A program made the position numbers and the translations under genes. A stretch of 41,329 bases of DNA. Source: an uncultured Bryobacteraceae bacterium. GTDB lineage: Bacteria > Acidobacteriota > Terriglobia > Bryobacterales > Bryobacteraceae. Under the pieces are notes generated by a model. It was not told the origin of the DNA. It made no database searches and was given only the letters and a program-made list of their open reading frames with translations. The stretch is taken from contig CALKXJ010000009.1 in NCBI GenBank assembly GCA_938003835.1, positions 1 through 41,329 on the forward strand. Direction: 5' to 3'. This document shows positions 29,423-37,860 of the stretch, piece by piece; position 1 is the stretch's first letter, and the number at the start of each line of letters is the position of its first letter.

Positions 29423-29622
29423 GGTCTTTGCCGGTTAGCCCGAACGTAAGGGCATTTTTCGTTCCACCAGTTAGCGGCCAGATTTGTATTGCGGATTGAA
29501 GGTGTTAGCTGAGGTTTGGCATCCGATTTGCCCGAGCCAAGTGGGGCATAGCTCTCGCCGCCGACCCGCACGTCGGGCCGATGGGGCATTTGACCCACGA
29601 CCCTTCTCACCCCCGATCGAGT
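29423..29622. other. 200-base intergenic region upstream of nifJ
   Basis: This is the longest gap between genes in the window. It serves as the nifJ leader and the 3' side of no other divergent gene, since the gene on its right is also on the minus strand. It contains a direct repeat TGGGGCAT (29542-29549 and 29582-29589) and a short hairpin CCGAC-CCGCAC-GTCGG between them. I see no clear sigma70 promoter and no riboswitch I can name. Confidence 0.4.
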
Positions 29623-30837
29623 CTACGCCTCGGTGACCCGCCGGACGATCTTCGGGTGCTGCCACACTTCGGGCTTGACCACCATCCCGAAGCCGGGGAG
29701 CTCAGGGGCCGAAATGGCCCCGTCGCGCGGCTGGAGCGGGTTTTCGAGCATCGCCGGCCAGTCCCGCTCGAAGAAGCGCTGGCAGCTCTCCTGGATCCAG
29801 ACGTTCGGGGCCGCAGTGGTGAGGTGGAGCGAAGCGTAAAACAGCAGCGGCCCGCCCGCCGTGTGCGGGGCGATCGGGAGCTGGTAGGCATCCGCCATCG
29901 CGGCGATCTTGCGCGCCTCGCTCAGGCCGCCGCACCAGCAGACGTCGAACATGACGAACTTGGCGGCCCGGGCCTCCAGAAGTTGCAGGAACTGGTAGCG
30001 GCCGGCCATGCGCTCGCCGATGGTGAGCGGGATCGAGGTGGCTTCGGCAAGCTGGCGGTACTGGTGGAAGTTGCCCGGCAACAGCATGTCCTCGAGCCAC
30101 ATCGGCCGGTAGGGTTCGAGCGCCCTGGCGATCCGTATGGCCGCGGTCAGGTTCCACATGCTGTGGAACTCCATGAGAATCTCGATCTTCTCGCCGTAGA
30201 CTTCGCGCAGCCGGCGCACCGGCGCAAGCGCTTCGTCGATGTCCGCCTGGGTGATGAACTGCCGCCGGTTGCGCCGGGCCGCCACGTCGAACGGCCAGAT
30301 CTTAATGGCGCGGATGCCGTAACGCTCGAGCACCTCGGCCATGATCTTCTCCGGCTCCTTGTGGAAGTCCCAGCGCAGGGGGAAACAGGTGTTGTAGAGC
30401 CGAACCTGCGGGTTGGACTTGCCGCCGAGCAGCCGGTAGACGGGCGTATTCAGCAGCTTGCCGAGCAGGTCCCAGAGCGCCAGATCGATGGCGCTCAAGA
30501 CGCGCATTTCGGCGCCGCCGCTGATGCGGTAGTCGAAGGTGTGGTAGAGGTCGGCCCAGATGCGCTCGATGTCCCGGGGATCGGCGCCCAGCAGCGTGCG
30601 GGCCGCCTGCGTATGCACGAGCGAGGCCTCCACCTCCCCGTAAGGATAGGTCTCACCCAGGCCGACGTGGCCGGTGTCGGTATGAAGGCGCAGCCAGACC
30701 CAGTGCGGCCAGAACGGGGCATCGTCCCGGCTTGGCCAGTAGCAGGTTTCCACACGCGTCACCCGGGCCGGAGGCGCCGCTTGCGCCGCCCGCGCCAAGG
30801 GCAACAGGGCACTGCGGAGAAAGTCGCGCCGCCTCAC
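29623..30837 (-). CDS. Enolase-superfamily enzyme (mandelate racemase / sugar-acid dehydratase type), Tat-exported
   Basis: A 404-aa protein with a Tat leader (MRRRDFLRSALLPLARAAQA). The N-terminal capping domain spans about residues 25-140, followed by the TIM barrel. Barrel motifs: RAIKIWPFD (catalytic Lys on strand 2), IEILMEFHSMWN (Glu with the E-x-H pattern of galactonate/mannonate-type dehydratases), RPMWLEDMLLPGN (Glu), PLTIGERMAGR (Glu) and LPIAPHTAGGP (His on strand 7). The complete set suggests an active Mg-dependent enzyme that abstracts a proton from a sugar acid and loses water. The substrate is unknown. GTG 30837 follows GAGGGC at good spacing and puts the twin arginines next to the start. 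Confidence 0.87.
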   Translation of the reverse strand: MRRRDFLRSALLPLARAAQAAPPARVTRVETCYWPSRDDAPFWPHWVWLRLHTDTGHVGLGETYPYGEVEASLVHTQAARTLLGADPRDIERIWADLYHTFDYRISGGAEMRVLSAIDLALWDLLGKLLNTPVYRLLGGKSNPQVRLYNTCFPLRWDFHKEPEKIMAEVLERYGIRAIKIWPFDVAARRNRRQFITQADIDEALAPVRRLREVYGEKIEILMEFHSMWNLTAAIRIARALEPYRPMWLEDMLLPGNFHQYRQLAEATSIPLTIGERMAGRYQFLQLLEARAAKFVMFDVCWCGGLSEARKIAAMADAYQLPIAPHTAGGPLLFYASLHLTTAAPNVWIQESCQRFFERDWPAMLENPLQPRDGAISAPELPGFGMVVKPEVWQHPKIVRRVTEA

Positions 30838-30850
30838 GCCGCCCTCGATT

Positions 30851-32032
30851 CTACGGCACGCTCGCCTTGCGCTTGCGCGGCCGGCGCACCTTCTTGGGCG
30901 CGGCGGCCTCGCTGACGATCTCTTCCGAGATCACCTTGGTGTGCAGCTCCGGCGCTCCCTCGGGCAAAGCCGGCGGGTAGAACTCCGGACCGAGAAAGAC
31001 CCGCAGGCCCTCCTCCTCATCGGGCTCGATCCGCACCACCAGCTTGTCCTGCGCGTAGTTGAGCAGCTCGGCAAACTCGGTGAAACCGTACTTGCGCACG
31101 TCGAAGTCCGGTACCTCTTCGTTCATCCAGTTCTCGAGCTCCTCGGCCAGGCAGCCGTTTTCGAGCTCCATGCGGTGCGTCTCGAGCACGTCGCGCAGAT
31201 GCGGCAGCGCCTGCTCGGGATCCACCAGGGCCCGCTCGGGTGCGGCAGCTTTCTTGGCTTCGATCATGGTCTGGCCGCCGCTGCCGGTCACATGGACGTA
31301 GCCGGCCTCCCGGAGCTTGTCGATGAATTCCGAGAAGCTCCGCGCCCCGTAGGCCCGCTCGTCGAAGCGCGAGTCCAGTTGCAGCATGGTGGACTTGAGC
31401 AGGCCGGCCTGGGGCCGCAGGTTCCGCCGCTCGAGCACCTGAAGCGCCCGCTCGACCAGCGGCACCGCCTGTTCGAGATCGAGCGTCGCCCGCTTGCGCG
31501 GCTGCTTCTGTGCGGGCGGCCGCTGATCGGCCTGCGCCGGCTTCTGGGGCTGGCTCTTCGGCGCGTCCTCGATGAGCGACTCGTAGCTGATGAACTCGTG
31601 GCAGTTCTTCTGAAGGATGGTGCTCGTAAACGCCTTGCCCCCGACGACGAACACCGTCTTGCCGTATTCGCGCAGCTTGTTCACCAGGGGAATGAAATCG
31701 CTGTCGCCGCTCACAATCGCAAAGGCGTTGATGTGATCGTGGGTGAAGGCCATCTCCAGGGCGTCCAGAGCCAGATTGATGTCCCCGGCGTTCTTGTCCC
31801 CACGCGGCGAGGGGTTCCGCTGCACCATCTGCACGGCGTTTTCCGCCATCTGGCGCGTCGCCTGCTCGTGGCGGCTCCAGTTGGCGTAGGCGAACTTGGC
31901 GACGATGTCGCCCCGCTCGCGCAGGGCATCGAGCGTGCGCGAGACGTCGAACTCACGGCGGAGGGTGGACTTCAGGCCGATCTCGATGTTGTCGTAGTCC
32001 ACAAAGACCGCGATATTGAGTTTTTCCTCCAT
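30851..32032 (-). CDS. NYN-domain nuclease-like protein with two LOTUS/OST-HTH-like domains
   Basis: A 393-aa protein without a signal peptide. Residues about 1-160 form a NYN/PIN-like domain (LabA type): LNIAVFVDYDNIEIGL (acidic D12, D14), GDKNAGDINLALDALEMAF and AFAIVSGDSDFIPLVNKLREYGKTVFVVGG, which supply the acidic metal-binding residues of RNases. A Pro/Gln/Lys linker (about 175-195) follows, then two repeats of about 70 residues, each with a winged-helix LOTUS pattern (LKSTMLQLDSRFDERAYGARSFSEFIDKLREAGYVHV and LENWMNEEVPDFDVRKYGFTEFAELLNYAQDKLVVRI). The tail is basic (KKVRRPRKRKASVP). It is probably an RNA-binding or RNA-cleaving protein. ATG 32032 starts the domain cleanly; a GTG-type start 30 bases up is unlikely. 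Confidence 0.87.
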   Translation of the reverse strand: MEEKLNIAVFVDYDNIEIGLKSTLRREFDVSRTLDALRERGDIVAKFAYANWSRHEQATRQMAENAVQMVQRNPSPRGDKNAGDINLALDALEMAFTHDHINAFAIVSGDSDFIPLVNKLREYGKTVFVVGGKAFTSTILQKNCHEFISYESLIEDAPKSQPQKPAQADQRPPAQKQPRKRATLDLEQAVPLVERALQVLERRNLRPQAGLLKSTMLQLDSRFDERAYGARSFSEFIDKLREAGYVHVTGSGGQTMIEAKKAAAPERALVDPEQALPHLRDVLETHRMELENGCLAEELENWMNEEVPDFDVRKYGFTEFAELLNYAQDKLVVRIEPDEEEGLRVFLGPEFYPPALPEGAPELHTKVISEEIVSEAAAPKKVRRPRKRKASVP

Positions 32033-32070
32033 AGTTTCCCGGGCGCGCCCTTGCGGCGACACCCGCAGTC

Positions 32071-32076
32071 ATTATA
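32071..32076 (-). promoter_or_regulatory. Putative -10 element of the NYN gene
   Basis: A perfect TATAAT reads on the minus strand, 38 bases before the NYN ATG, in the short divergent gap to the dehydrogenase gene. I find no convincing -35 hexamer. Confidence 0.35.
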
Positions 32077-32121
32077 GTGGATTGCGCCGCCGACCGGGCG
32101 CTTTGGCGGTTCTAGGATACA

Positions 32122-33165
32122 ATGCCCCTCATGAGAACGCCAGGGATCCGAGCAAAGTGGCTGCGCGGGTGCCTCTGTTTCGCGCTGGCGGGTTTGGGAA
32201 CGCTCGCGGCCCAGCAGAAAAAGATTCTGGTGACGGGCCTGGCGGCCGAGCAGGTGGCCGAGCTCCAGGCCGCCGCGCCCCAGGCGCGCCTCGTCCCGGT
32301 GACCGCCAAGGAGCTCGTAAACGAGGTTGTCGATGCCGACGCGGTGATCGGCACGATCACGCCGGAGGCGGTCCGGGCCGCCAGGAAGCTCAGATGGGTG
32401 CAGACGGCAAGCGCGGGCGTCGAACGCTATTTGCACCTGGCCTCGCCAGAGCTGCGTGAGAGCGACATCGTGCTCACCAACTGCAAGATCATTCAGGGTC
32501 CGGAGATTGCCGACCATGCCTTTGCGCTGCTGCTGGCCTTGACGCGCGGCGTGGCGCACTACCGGGACGTCCAGAAGCAGGAGGAGTGGGTGCGAGGCGG
32601 AGCGCCGCTCATCGAGCTCAAGGACAAGACCGCGGTCATTATCGGCGTCGGCGGCATCGGCATGCAGATCGCCGTCCGCGCCAAGGCGTTCGGGATGAAG
32701 GTGATCGGCGTCGATCCGGAGGACTTTCCCTACGTGCCGCACGTCGACGAGTGGGTGCGGCCGGACCGGCTGGACGCCGTGCTTCCGCGCGCCGATGTCG
32801 TCTTCATCGCCGCACCGCATACGCCCGCCTCCGAGTTGATGATGGGCCCGCGCCAGTTCGAGCTCCTCAAGAAGGGGGCTTACTTCGTCGCGGTCTCCCG
32901 CGGGCGGCTCTTCGACGGCGAAGCTCTGGTCAAGGCGCTCGATTCGCGGCATCTGGCGGGCGCGGGGCTCGACGTGACCAACCCGGAACCGTTGCCCAAG
33001 GGTCACCCGCTCTGGAAATTCACTAACGTCGTCATCACCCCGCACGTGGCAGGCGGCTCTGACGGCGTGGGCCGCAGGCGTCTGGAGCTCTACAAGGAGA
33101 ACCTGCGCCGGTTCCTGGCCGGCGAACCGCTGTTGAACGTCGTGAATAAGCAGAAAGGCTATTGA
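32122..33165 (+). CDS. D-2-hydroxyacid dehydrogenase with N-terminal signal peptide
   Basis: A 347-aa NAD-dependent 2-hydroxyacid dehydrogenase. The Rossmann motif is KDKTAVIIGVGGIGMQIAVRAKAFGMKVIGVD. The catalytic set is Arg in AYFVAVSRGRLFDGEALVKAL, Glu in GLDVTNPEPLPKGHPLW and His in VVITPHVAGGSD. Unusually, the enzyme is preceded by what looks like a Sec signal (RAKWLRGCLCFALAGLGTLAAQ). In most homologues the protein starts near KKILVTG. If exported, it would act in the periplasm, where NAD is scarce, so a membrane anchor facing either side is also possible. ATG 32122 has AGGA rather close; ATG 32131 is the alternative. It is divergent from the NYN gene. Confidence 0.87.
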   Translation: MPLMRTPGIRAKWLRGCLCFALAGLGTLAAQQKKILVTGLAAEQVAELQAAAPQARLVPVTAKELVNEVVDADAVIGTITPEAVRAARKLRWVQTASAGVERYLHLASPELRESDIVLTNCKIIQGPEIADHAFALLLALTRGVAHYRDVQKQEEWVRGGAPLIELKDKTAVIIGVGGIGMQIAVRAKAFGMKVIGVDPEDFPYVPHVDEWVRPDRLDAVLPRADVVFIAAPHTPASELMMGPRQFELLKKGAYFVAVSRGRLFDGEALVKALDSRHLAGAGLDVTNPEPLPKGHPLWKFTNVVITPHVAGGSDGVGRRRLELYKENLRRFLAGEPLLNVVNKQKGY

Positions 33166-33170
33166 ATCGG

Positions 33171-33188
33171 CTGGACTTCCTCGTCCAG
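33171..33188. terminator. Possible weak terminator hairpin
   Basis: CTGGAC (33171-33176) and GTCCAG (33183-33188) form a 6-bp stem with a 6-base loop just after the dehydrogenase stop. It is followed by TTGCTAAAAT, not a U-run, so intrinsic termination would be inefficient. Confidence 0.3.
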
Positions 33189-33249
33189 TTGCTAAAATAA
33201 CGGGCGCGGGTCGAGAGGGTGGCCCCCCAAGGGCGCCTCCCTCGGATCG

Positions 33250-34506
33250 ATGCCACCGCCCATCCTGTTGCGCGGCGCCCGCCAACTGGTCACGTTGCGC
33301 GGCCCGAGCGGCCCCCGCCGTGGCGCCGCCATGCGCGAACTTGCCATCATCCCCGACGGCGCGCTGCTGATCGCCGACGGCATCATCCAGGACGTCGGCC
33401 CCAGCCGGCGCGTGGAGAACCTGGCGGCCGCGCGCGACGCCGTCGAGATTGCCGCCGACGGCCGCGTGGTAATGCCGGGCTTCATCGATTCGCACACCCG
33501 GCTGGTGGGTGGCGACTCGCGGCTGGAAGAATATGAAGCGCGCCTGCTTGAGAAGCTGGGCGCGGACTGGGAGATCGCCGCCGGCGCTCCGCCCGGCCTG
33601 CGCGAGCTGCGCGCCGCCTCCAAGCAGAAGCTCGGCCTGCTGGCGCGGAAAACCCTCAAGCTGCTCATCCGGCACGGCACGACATCGCTCGAAGCCAAAT
33701 CGCCGTGGGGAGTGGACGCGCGAACCGATCTCAAGATTCTGCGCGTGCTCGAGGCGCTGCATGAGAAGCCGCTCGATGTCTTCGCCACCTACTACCTGGG
33801 AGTGTTGCCCTCGGACGCACAAGGCACGCTCGATGAGTACGTCGACTGGCTGTGCGCGGAGATGCTTCCCCGGCTGCGCACCCGGCGGCTGGCCCGCTTT
33901 GTCCAGGTGCGCGTCGGCGAGGATGGCTACCCGGTCGGCCAGGCGCGGCGGATCCTCTCGGCGGCGCGCGCTCTGGGGCTGATCCCGAAGGTGACCGCGG
34001 GGGAGCGGGGCCCGGACGGCGGCGTCGAACTGGCGGTGGAGGTCGAGGCAGCCAGCGCCGACCGGCTGGACTGCCTCACGGCGGCGCAGGTCGATCTGCT
34101 GGCGCGATCGTTCACCGTGGCCACGCTACTGCCCGGCGTGGCCTTCCACCGCCGCCTGGAACGACTCCCCCCGGCGCGCGCGCTGATCGAGGCGGGAGCC
34201 GCCGTCGCACTCGCCACCGGTCTCAGCCCAGATGGGTGTCCCAGCCTGAGCATGCCGGCCATCCTCTCGCTCGCCTGCCAGCAGATGAGGCTCACGCCCG
34301 CCGAAGCGCTTACCGCGGCCACCATCAACGCCGCGCACGCCCTGCGCTGCGCCGGGCGCCTGGGCTCGCTCGAATACGGCAAGGATGCCGATCTGATCAT
34401 GCTCAATGTCGGCGACTACCGCGAGTTAACCTATCAGTTCGGAGTCAATCTGGTGGCGATGGTGATGAAGCGCGGCCAGGTGCTCTTTCCGCGGATGGAG
34501 TTCTGA
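33250..34506 (+). CDS. Imidazolonepropionase-like protein that has lost its metal site (pseudoenzyme)
   Basis: A 418-aa protein matching HutI over its whole length: GALLIADGIIQDVGP, VVMPGFIDSHTRLVGGDSRLEEYEARL, LIRHGTTSLEAKSPWGVD, DEYVDWLCAEMLP, PPARALIEAGAAVALATGLSP, MRLTPAEALTAATINAAHALRCAGRLGSLEYGKDADLIMLNVGDYRELTYQFGVNLVAMVMKRG. The catalytic positions are changed. H-x-H is H82-T-R84, the HADE His is T249, the ADHL His is R272, and the ATDF Asp is G324. Only E252 of HADE remains. It cannot bind metal in the usual way, so it should not hydrolyse imidazolonepropionate by the known mechanism. It abuts glutamate formimidoyltransferase with no gap. It might be a structural partner or have a new activity. 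The start has a weak ribosome binding site. Confidence 0.85.
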   Translation: MPPPILLRGARQLVTLRGPSGPRRGAAMRELAIIPDGALLIADGIIQDVGPSRRVENLAAARDAVEIAADGRVVMPGFIDSHTRLVGGDSRLEEYEARLLEKLGADWEIAAGAPPGLRELRAASKQKLGLLARKTLKLLIRHGTTSLEAKSPWGVDARTDLKILRVLEALHEKPLDVFATYYLGVLPSDAQGTLDEYVDWLCAEMLPRLRTRRLARFVQVRVGEDGYPVGQARRILSAARALGLIPKVTAGERGPDGGVELAVEVEAASADRLDCLTAAQVDLLARSFTVATLLPGVAFHRRLERLPPARALIEAGAAVALATGLSPDGCPSLSMPAILSLACQQMRLTPAEALTAATINAAHALRCAGRLGSLEYGKDADLIMLNVGDYRELTYQFGVNLVAMVMKRGQVLFPRMEF

Positions 34507-35418
34507 GTGAGAGGGCCGCTGGTGGAATGCGTGCCGAACTTCTCCGAGGGGCGCAGCGCGGCCCTCATCGAGGCGGTGGCTTCGGCGATCGGCGCCGTTT
34601 CCGGAGTCAAAGTTCTGGACGTACACGCGGATCCGGACCATCACCGCTCGGTCGTCACCTTCGCCGGGTCCCCGGAGGCGGCACTCGAGGCCGCCGTGGC
34701 GGGCGCGGGCGCGGCGGCTGAGCGGATCGATCTGACGCGCCACCAGGGAGTTCACCCGCGCATTGGCGCCTGCGACGTGCTGCCCTTCGTCCCCTTGCAA
34801 GAGGTCACGCTGGAGGAGTGCGCCACGCTTGCCGTGCGTGCCGCCGATGAGATCTGGCGGCGCTTCCAGGTTCCGGCGTATCTCTACGAAGCCGCAGCCC
34901 GAAGGCCCGACCGGCGGAATCTGGCAACGATCCGCAGGGGCCAGTTCGAGCGCCTCCGCGAGAAGGTCCTCAAGGATCCGGCCCGCTGGCCGGACGTCGG
35001 CGGTCCCGCCTTGCATCCGACGGCGGGGGCGGTGGCAGTGGGAGCTCGCAAGATCCTTATCGCCTTCAACGTCGAGCTTTCCGGAGCCGATCCCGCCACG
35101 GCGCGCGCCATCGCCGCCCGCATCCGCTCCTCCTCCGGCGGCCTGCCCGGGGTCAAGGCAATGGGGGTGTGGCTGGCCTCGCGCGGAGTGGCGCAAGTTT
35201 CCATGAACCTCACCGACTGGGAAGCGACGCCCCCGGGCCGGGTTCTCGAGGCCGTCGCCGGCGAGGCCGCACGCTTGGGCCTGGCGGTGGCCCGTGCGGA
35301 GGTCGTCGGGCTGGCGCCGCGCGCGGCGCTCGAGCCGCTCGCCTCGCTGCCCTACCCCGTGGACGGGATTGACCACGTCCTCGAAGAGCGCCTGGAGGCG
35401 GCGTTCGGTGATCCGTAG
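34507..35418 (+). CDS. ftcD: Glutamate formimidoyltransferase
   Basis: A 303-aa protein equal to the formiminotransferase half of FTCD; the cyclodeaminase domain is absent. The N-terminal subdomain reads LVECVPNFSEGRSAALIEAVASAI, then VKVLDVHADPDHHRSVVTFAGSPEAALEAA. The active-site segment AAERIDLTRHQGVHPRIGACDVLPFVPL holds the conserved His. The C-terminal subdomain has DVGGPALHPTAGAVAVGARKILIAFNVELSG and VSMNLTDWEATPPGRVLEAV. It transfers the formimino group from N-formimino-L-glutamate to tetrahydrofolate in histidine degradation. It starts with GTG directly after the stop of the HutI-like gene, so the two are translated together. No hutH or hutU lies in the window. Confidence 0.93.
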   Translation: MRGPLVECVPNFSEGRSAALIEAVASAIGAVSGVKVLDVHADPDHHRSVVTFAGSPEAALEAAVAGAGAAAERIDLTRHQGVHPRIGACDVLPFVPLQEVTLEECATLAVRAADEIWRRFQVPAYLYEAAARRPDRRNLATIRRGQFERLREKVLKDPARWPDVGGPALHPTAGAVAVGARKILIAFNVELSGADPATARAIAARIRSSSGGLPGVKAMGVWLASRGVAQVSMNLTDWEATPPGRVLEAVAGEAARLGLAVARAEVVGLAPRAALEPLASLPYPVDGIDHVLEERLEAAFGDP

Positions 35419-35437
35419 TCTGCCAGAATAGAAACAA

Positions 35438-36304
35438 GTGCTGGTCCGCATCGAAAGCCCGCAACCGAGGCGCCCCGCGTGGCTGCGCGCGCCCGCGCCG
35501 GCCGGCGCCAACTACATTGAGCTCAAGGCCTTGGTGGGCCGCCTGAAGCTGCACACCGTCTGCGAAAGCGCCGCCTGCCCGAACGTGGGCGAGTGCTGGA
35601 ACCGGCGCACGGCCACCTTCATGATCCTGGGCAACGTCTGCACGCGCCGGTGCGGATTCTGCGCCGTCCAGAAGGGCGCTCCCCTGCCGGTCGATTACGA
35701 CGAGCCGCGCCGGGTGGCCGAAGCCGTGGCGGCGCTCGGCCTTCGTTACGCGGTGATCACCAGCGTCAACCGGGATGACCGCAAGGACGGCGGCGCCGAG
35801 CTGTTCGCCCTCACCATCCGGGCAATCCGCCAGAGGGTGCCGGGCTGCAAGGTCGAGGTGCTCATACCGGACTTCCAGGGCTCGGAGGCCGCCCTGGCGA
35901 TGGTGATGGAGGCTGCGCCGGACGTGCTCAACCACAACATCGAGACCGTTCCGCGCCTCTATCGCCAGGTGCGGATCGGGGCGCGCTACCAGCGTTCGCT
36001 CGATCTTCTGGCCGCCGCCAAGCGGATGGCGCCGGCCATACCCACCAAGAGCGGGCTGATGGTGGGTCTGGGTGAGACCGCCGACGAGGTGGTCGAGGTG
36101 ATGCGGGATCTGCGCCGGCATCAGGTCGACATTTTCACCATCGGACAATACCTGCGCCCGACGGCTCGACACCTTCCGATTATGCGTTTCGTCCCGCCGG
36201 AGGAGTTTGCCGAATACCGCCGGTTGGGCCTGGAGATGGGCTTCGTCCATGTCGAATCCGGGCCGCTGGTGCGGAGCTCCTATCACGCCGACGGCGCCAT
36301 CTAG
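35438..36304 (+). CDS. lipA: Lipoyl synthase
   Basis: A 288-aa radical SAM enzyme that inserts two sulfurs into octanoyl-lipoyl domains. Both cluster motifs are intact: the auxiliary 4Fe-4S site C42-x4-C47-x5-C53 ([13 protein letters not shown]) and the radical SAM site C68-x3-C72-x2-C75 (CTRRCGFC). It also has [81 protein letters not shown] and the C-terminal RSSYHAD that supplies the Ser ligand. It starts at GTG 35438, 19 bases after the formimidoyltransferase. LipB is not seen in the window, so the octanoyl donor enzyme is elsewhere. Confidence 0.96.
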   Translation: MLVRIESPQPRRPAWLRAPAPAGANYIELKALVGRLKLHTVCESAACPNVGECWNRRTATFMILGNVCTRRCGFCAVQKGAPLPVDYDEPRRVAEAVAALGLRYAVITSVNRDDRKDGGAELFALTIRAIRQRVPGCKVEVLIPDFQGSEAALAMVMEAAPDVLNHNIETVPRLYRQVRIGARYQRSLDLLAAAKRMAPAIPTKSGLMVGLGETADEVVEVMRDLRRHQVDIFTIGQYLRPTARHLPIMRFVPPEEFAEYRRLGLEMGFVHVESGPLVRSSYHADGAI

Positions 36305-36314
36305 AGGGGCCGCC

Positions 36315-37847
36315 ATGCTCCTGGCCGAGCTGGTCGAGACCTCACGGCGGGTGGCCGGGACCTCGAGGCGCCTCGAAAAGATCGACCTGCTGGCGGAGCT
36401 GTTGCGACGCCTGGAAGGCGAGGAGATCGAGATCGCCATCGCCTTCCTAAGCGGCTCGATCCGCCAGGGCCGGCTGGGCATCGGCCCGGCGCTGTTGTCC
36501 GAGGCGGCTACGGCGCCTGCCGAGAAGCCGCAACTGGCGCTCCAGATGGTGGACCGCCGCTTCGCGGCGATTCTGGCTGCCAGCGGCCCGGGCGCCGCGC
36601 AGCGCAAAGCCGGCCTCCTGCGGTCGCTGTTTGCTGAGGCCACCGAGGCCGAGCAGCGCTTCCTGATCTCCCTGTTGCTCGGCGAACTCCGCCAGGGCGC
36701 CCTCGAAGGGCTGATGGTGGAGGCGCTCGCGCGCGCCACGGGAATTGGGCTGGAGCGGATTCGCCGCGCGGTCATGGTAGCCGGCGACATCGGCCCGGTG
36801 GCGCGAGCGGCGCTCGAGGGCGGCGAGGCCCGCCTGGCCGAGTTCTCCATCCGCCTGTTCCGCCCTGTCGCGCCGATGCTGGCTCAGACCGCCGCGGACG
36901 TTGAGGAGGCGCTCGAGGAGCTGGGAGAGGCCGCCTTTGAGTTCAAGCTGGACGGGGCGCGCATCCAGGTCCACAAGTCCGGAGAAGAGGTGCGCGTCTT
37001 CTCGCGCAGCCGAAACGACGTGACGGCCGCGGTTCCCGAAGTCGTCGAACTGGTTCGTTGCCTGGGTCCTCGGGAGTTGATTCTCGACGGGGAGGTGATC
37101 GCCTTGAGGCCCGACGGCCGGCCCGAGCCGTTCCAGGTCACCATGCGGCGCTTCGGCCGGAAGCTCGATGTGGACCGCATGCGCGAGGTGCTTCCGCTGA
37201 CCCCTTTCTGGTTCGATCTGCTGTATCTCGAAGGCGGCGATCTGACCGGCGAGCCGCAACGGCGGCGGTTCGGCGAGCTAGAGCGGCTGGCCCCGCAGCC
37301 TTCGATCGTTCCACACCTGGTGACTGGCGACCCGGAGGCGGCGGAGGTTTTCCTCGATGAAGCGGTGGCGCGAGGCCACGAGGGGGTCATGGCCAAGTCG
37401 CCCGGCTCCGTCTACGAGGCGGGCAGCCGGGGCCAGAGCTGGCTGAAGCTCAAGCCCGCGCAGACGCTCGATCTGGTGGTGCTTGCGGCCGAGTGGGGGC
37501 ACGGCCGCCGCCGGGGCTGGCTGAGCAATCTGCACCTGGGAGCCTGGGACCCGCAGCGCAGCCATTTCGTCATGCTCGGCAAGACTTTCAAGGGGCTCAC
37601 CGACGAGATGCTCGCCTGGCAGACCGAGGAGCTGCTGAAGCACGAAGTCAGCCGGGATGAATACACCGTCTATGTCGAGCCGAAGCTGGTGGTGGAAATC
37701 GCCTTCAACGAGCTCCAGCAGAGCCCACGCTATCCCGGAGGTCTGGCTTTGCGCTTCGCGCGCGTCAAGCGGTACCGGCCGGACAAGAGCCCGATGGAGG
37801 CCGACACCTTCGAGCGGGTGCAGGCGCTGGCCGCCCGAGGCGGCTGA
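36315..37847 (+). CDS. lig: ATP-dependent DNA ligase
   Basis: A 510-aa ATP-dependent ligase of the archaeal/mycobacterial LigB-like length. Residues 1-185 are the N-terminal DNA-binding domain (LVETSRRVAGTSRRLEKIDLLAELLRRL; LQMVDRRFAAILA; FLISLLLGELRQGALEGLMVEALARATG). The nucleotidyltransferase domain has motif I EFKLDGARIQVH (nucleophile K211), motif III FWFDLLYLEGGDL, motif IV GHEGVMAKSPGSVYEAGSRGQSWLKLKP and motif V/VI in the OB domain (VEPKLVVEIAFNELQQSPRYPGGLALRFARVKRYRPDKSPMEADTF). It lies 10 bases after lipA. Bacteria also carry the NAD-dependent LigA, so this is probably an extra ligase for repair. Confidence 0.93.
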   Translation: MLLAELVETSRRVAGTSRRLEKIDLLAELLRRLEGEEIEIAIAFLSGSIRQGRLGIGPALLSEAATAPAEKPQLALQMVDRRFAAILAASGPGAAQRKAGLLRSLFAEATEAEQRFLISLLLGELRQGALEGLMVEALARATGIGLERIRRAVMVAGDIGPVARAALEGGEARLAEFSIRLFRPVAPMLAQTAADVEEALEELGEAAFEFKLDGARIQVHKSGEEVRVFSRSRNDVTAAVPEVVELVRCLGPRELILDGEVIALRPDGRPEPFQVTMRRFGRKLDVDRMREVLPLTPFWFDLLYLEGGDLTGEPQRRRFGELERLAPQPSIVPHLVTGDPEAAEVFLDEAVARGHEGVMAKSPGSVYEAGSRGQSWLKLKPAQTLDLVVLAAEWGHGRRRGWLSNLHLGAWDPQRSHFVMLGKTFKGLTDEMLAWQTEELLKHEVSRDEYTVYVEPKLVVEIAFNELQQSPRYPGGLALRFARVKRYRPDKSPMEADTFERVQALAARGG

Positions 37848-37860
37848 ACTCGAGCCCGGC

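Noticed and set aside
29423-29622. A cyclic-di-GMP-type riboswitch before nifJ, suggested by GGGCAAA and GCCAAACCTC on the minus strand
   Set aside because: The conserved blocks are too close together to hold the P2 hairpin, and the tetraloop receptor is not visible.
33171-33188. A strong intrinsic terminator after the dehydrogenase gene
   Set aside because: The stem has only 6 bp and no U-run follows it, so it is listed only at low confidence.
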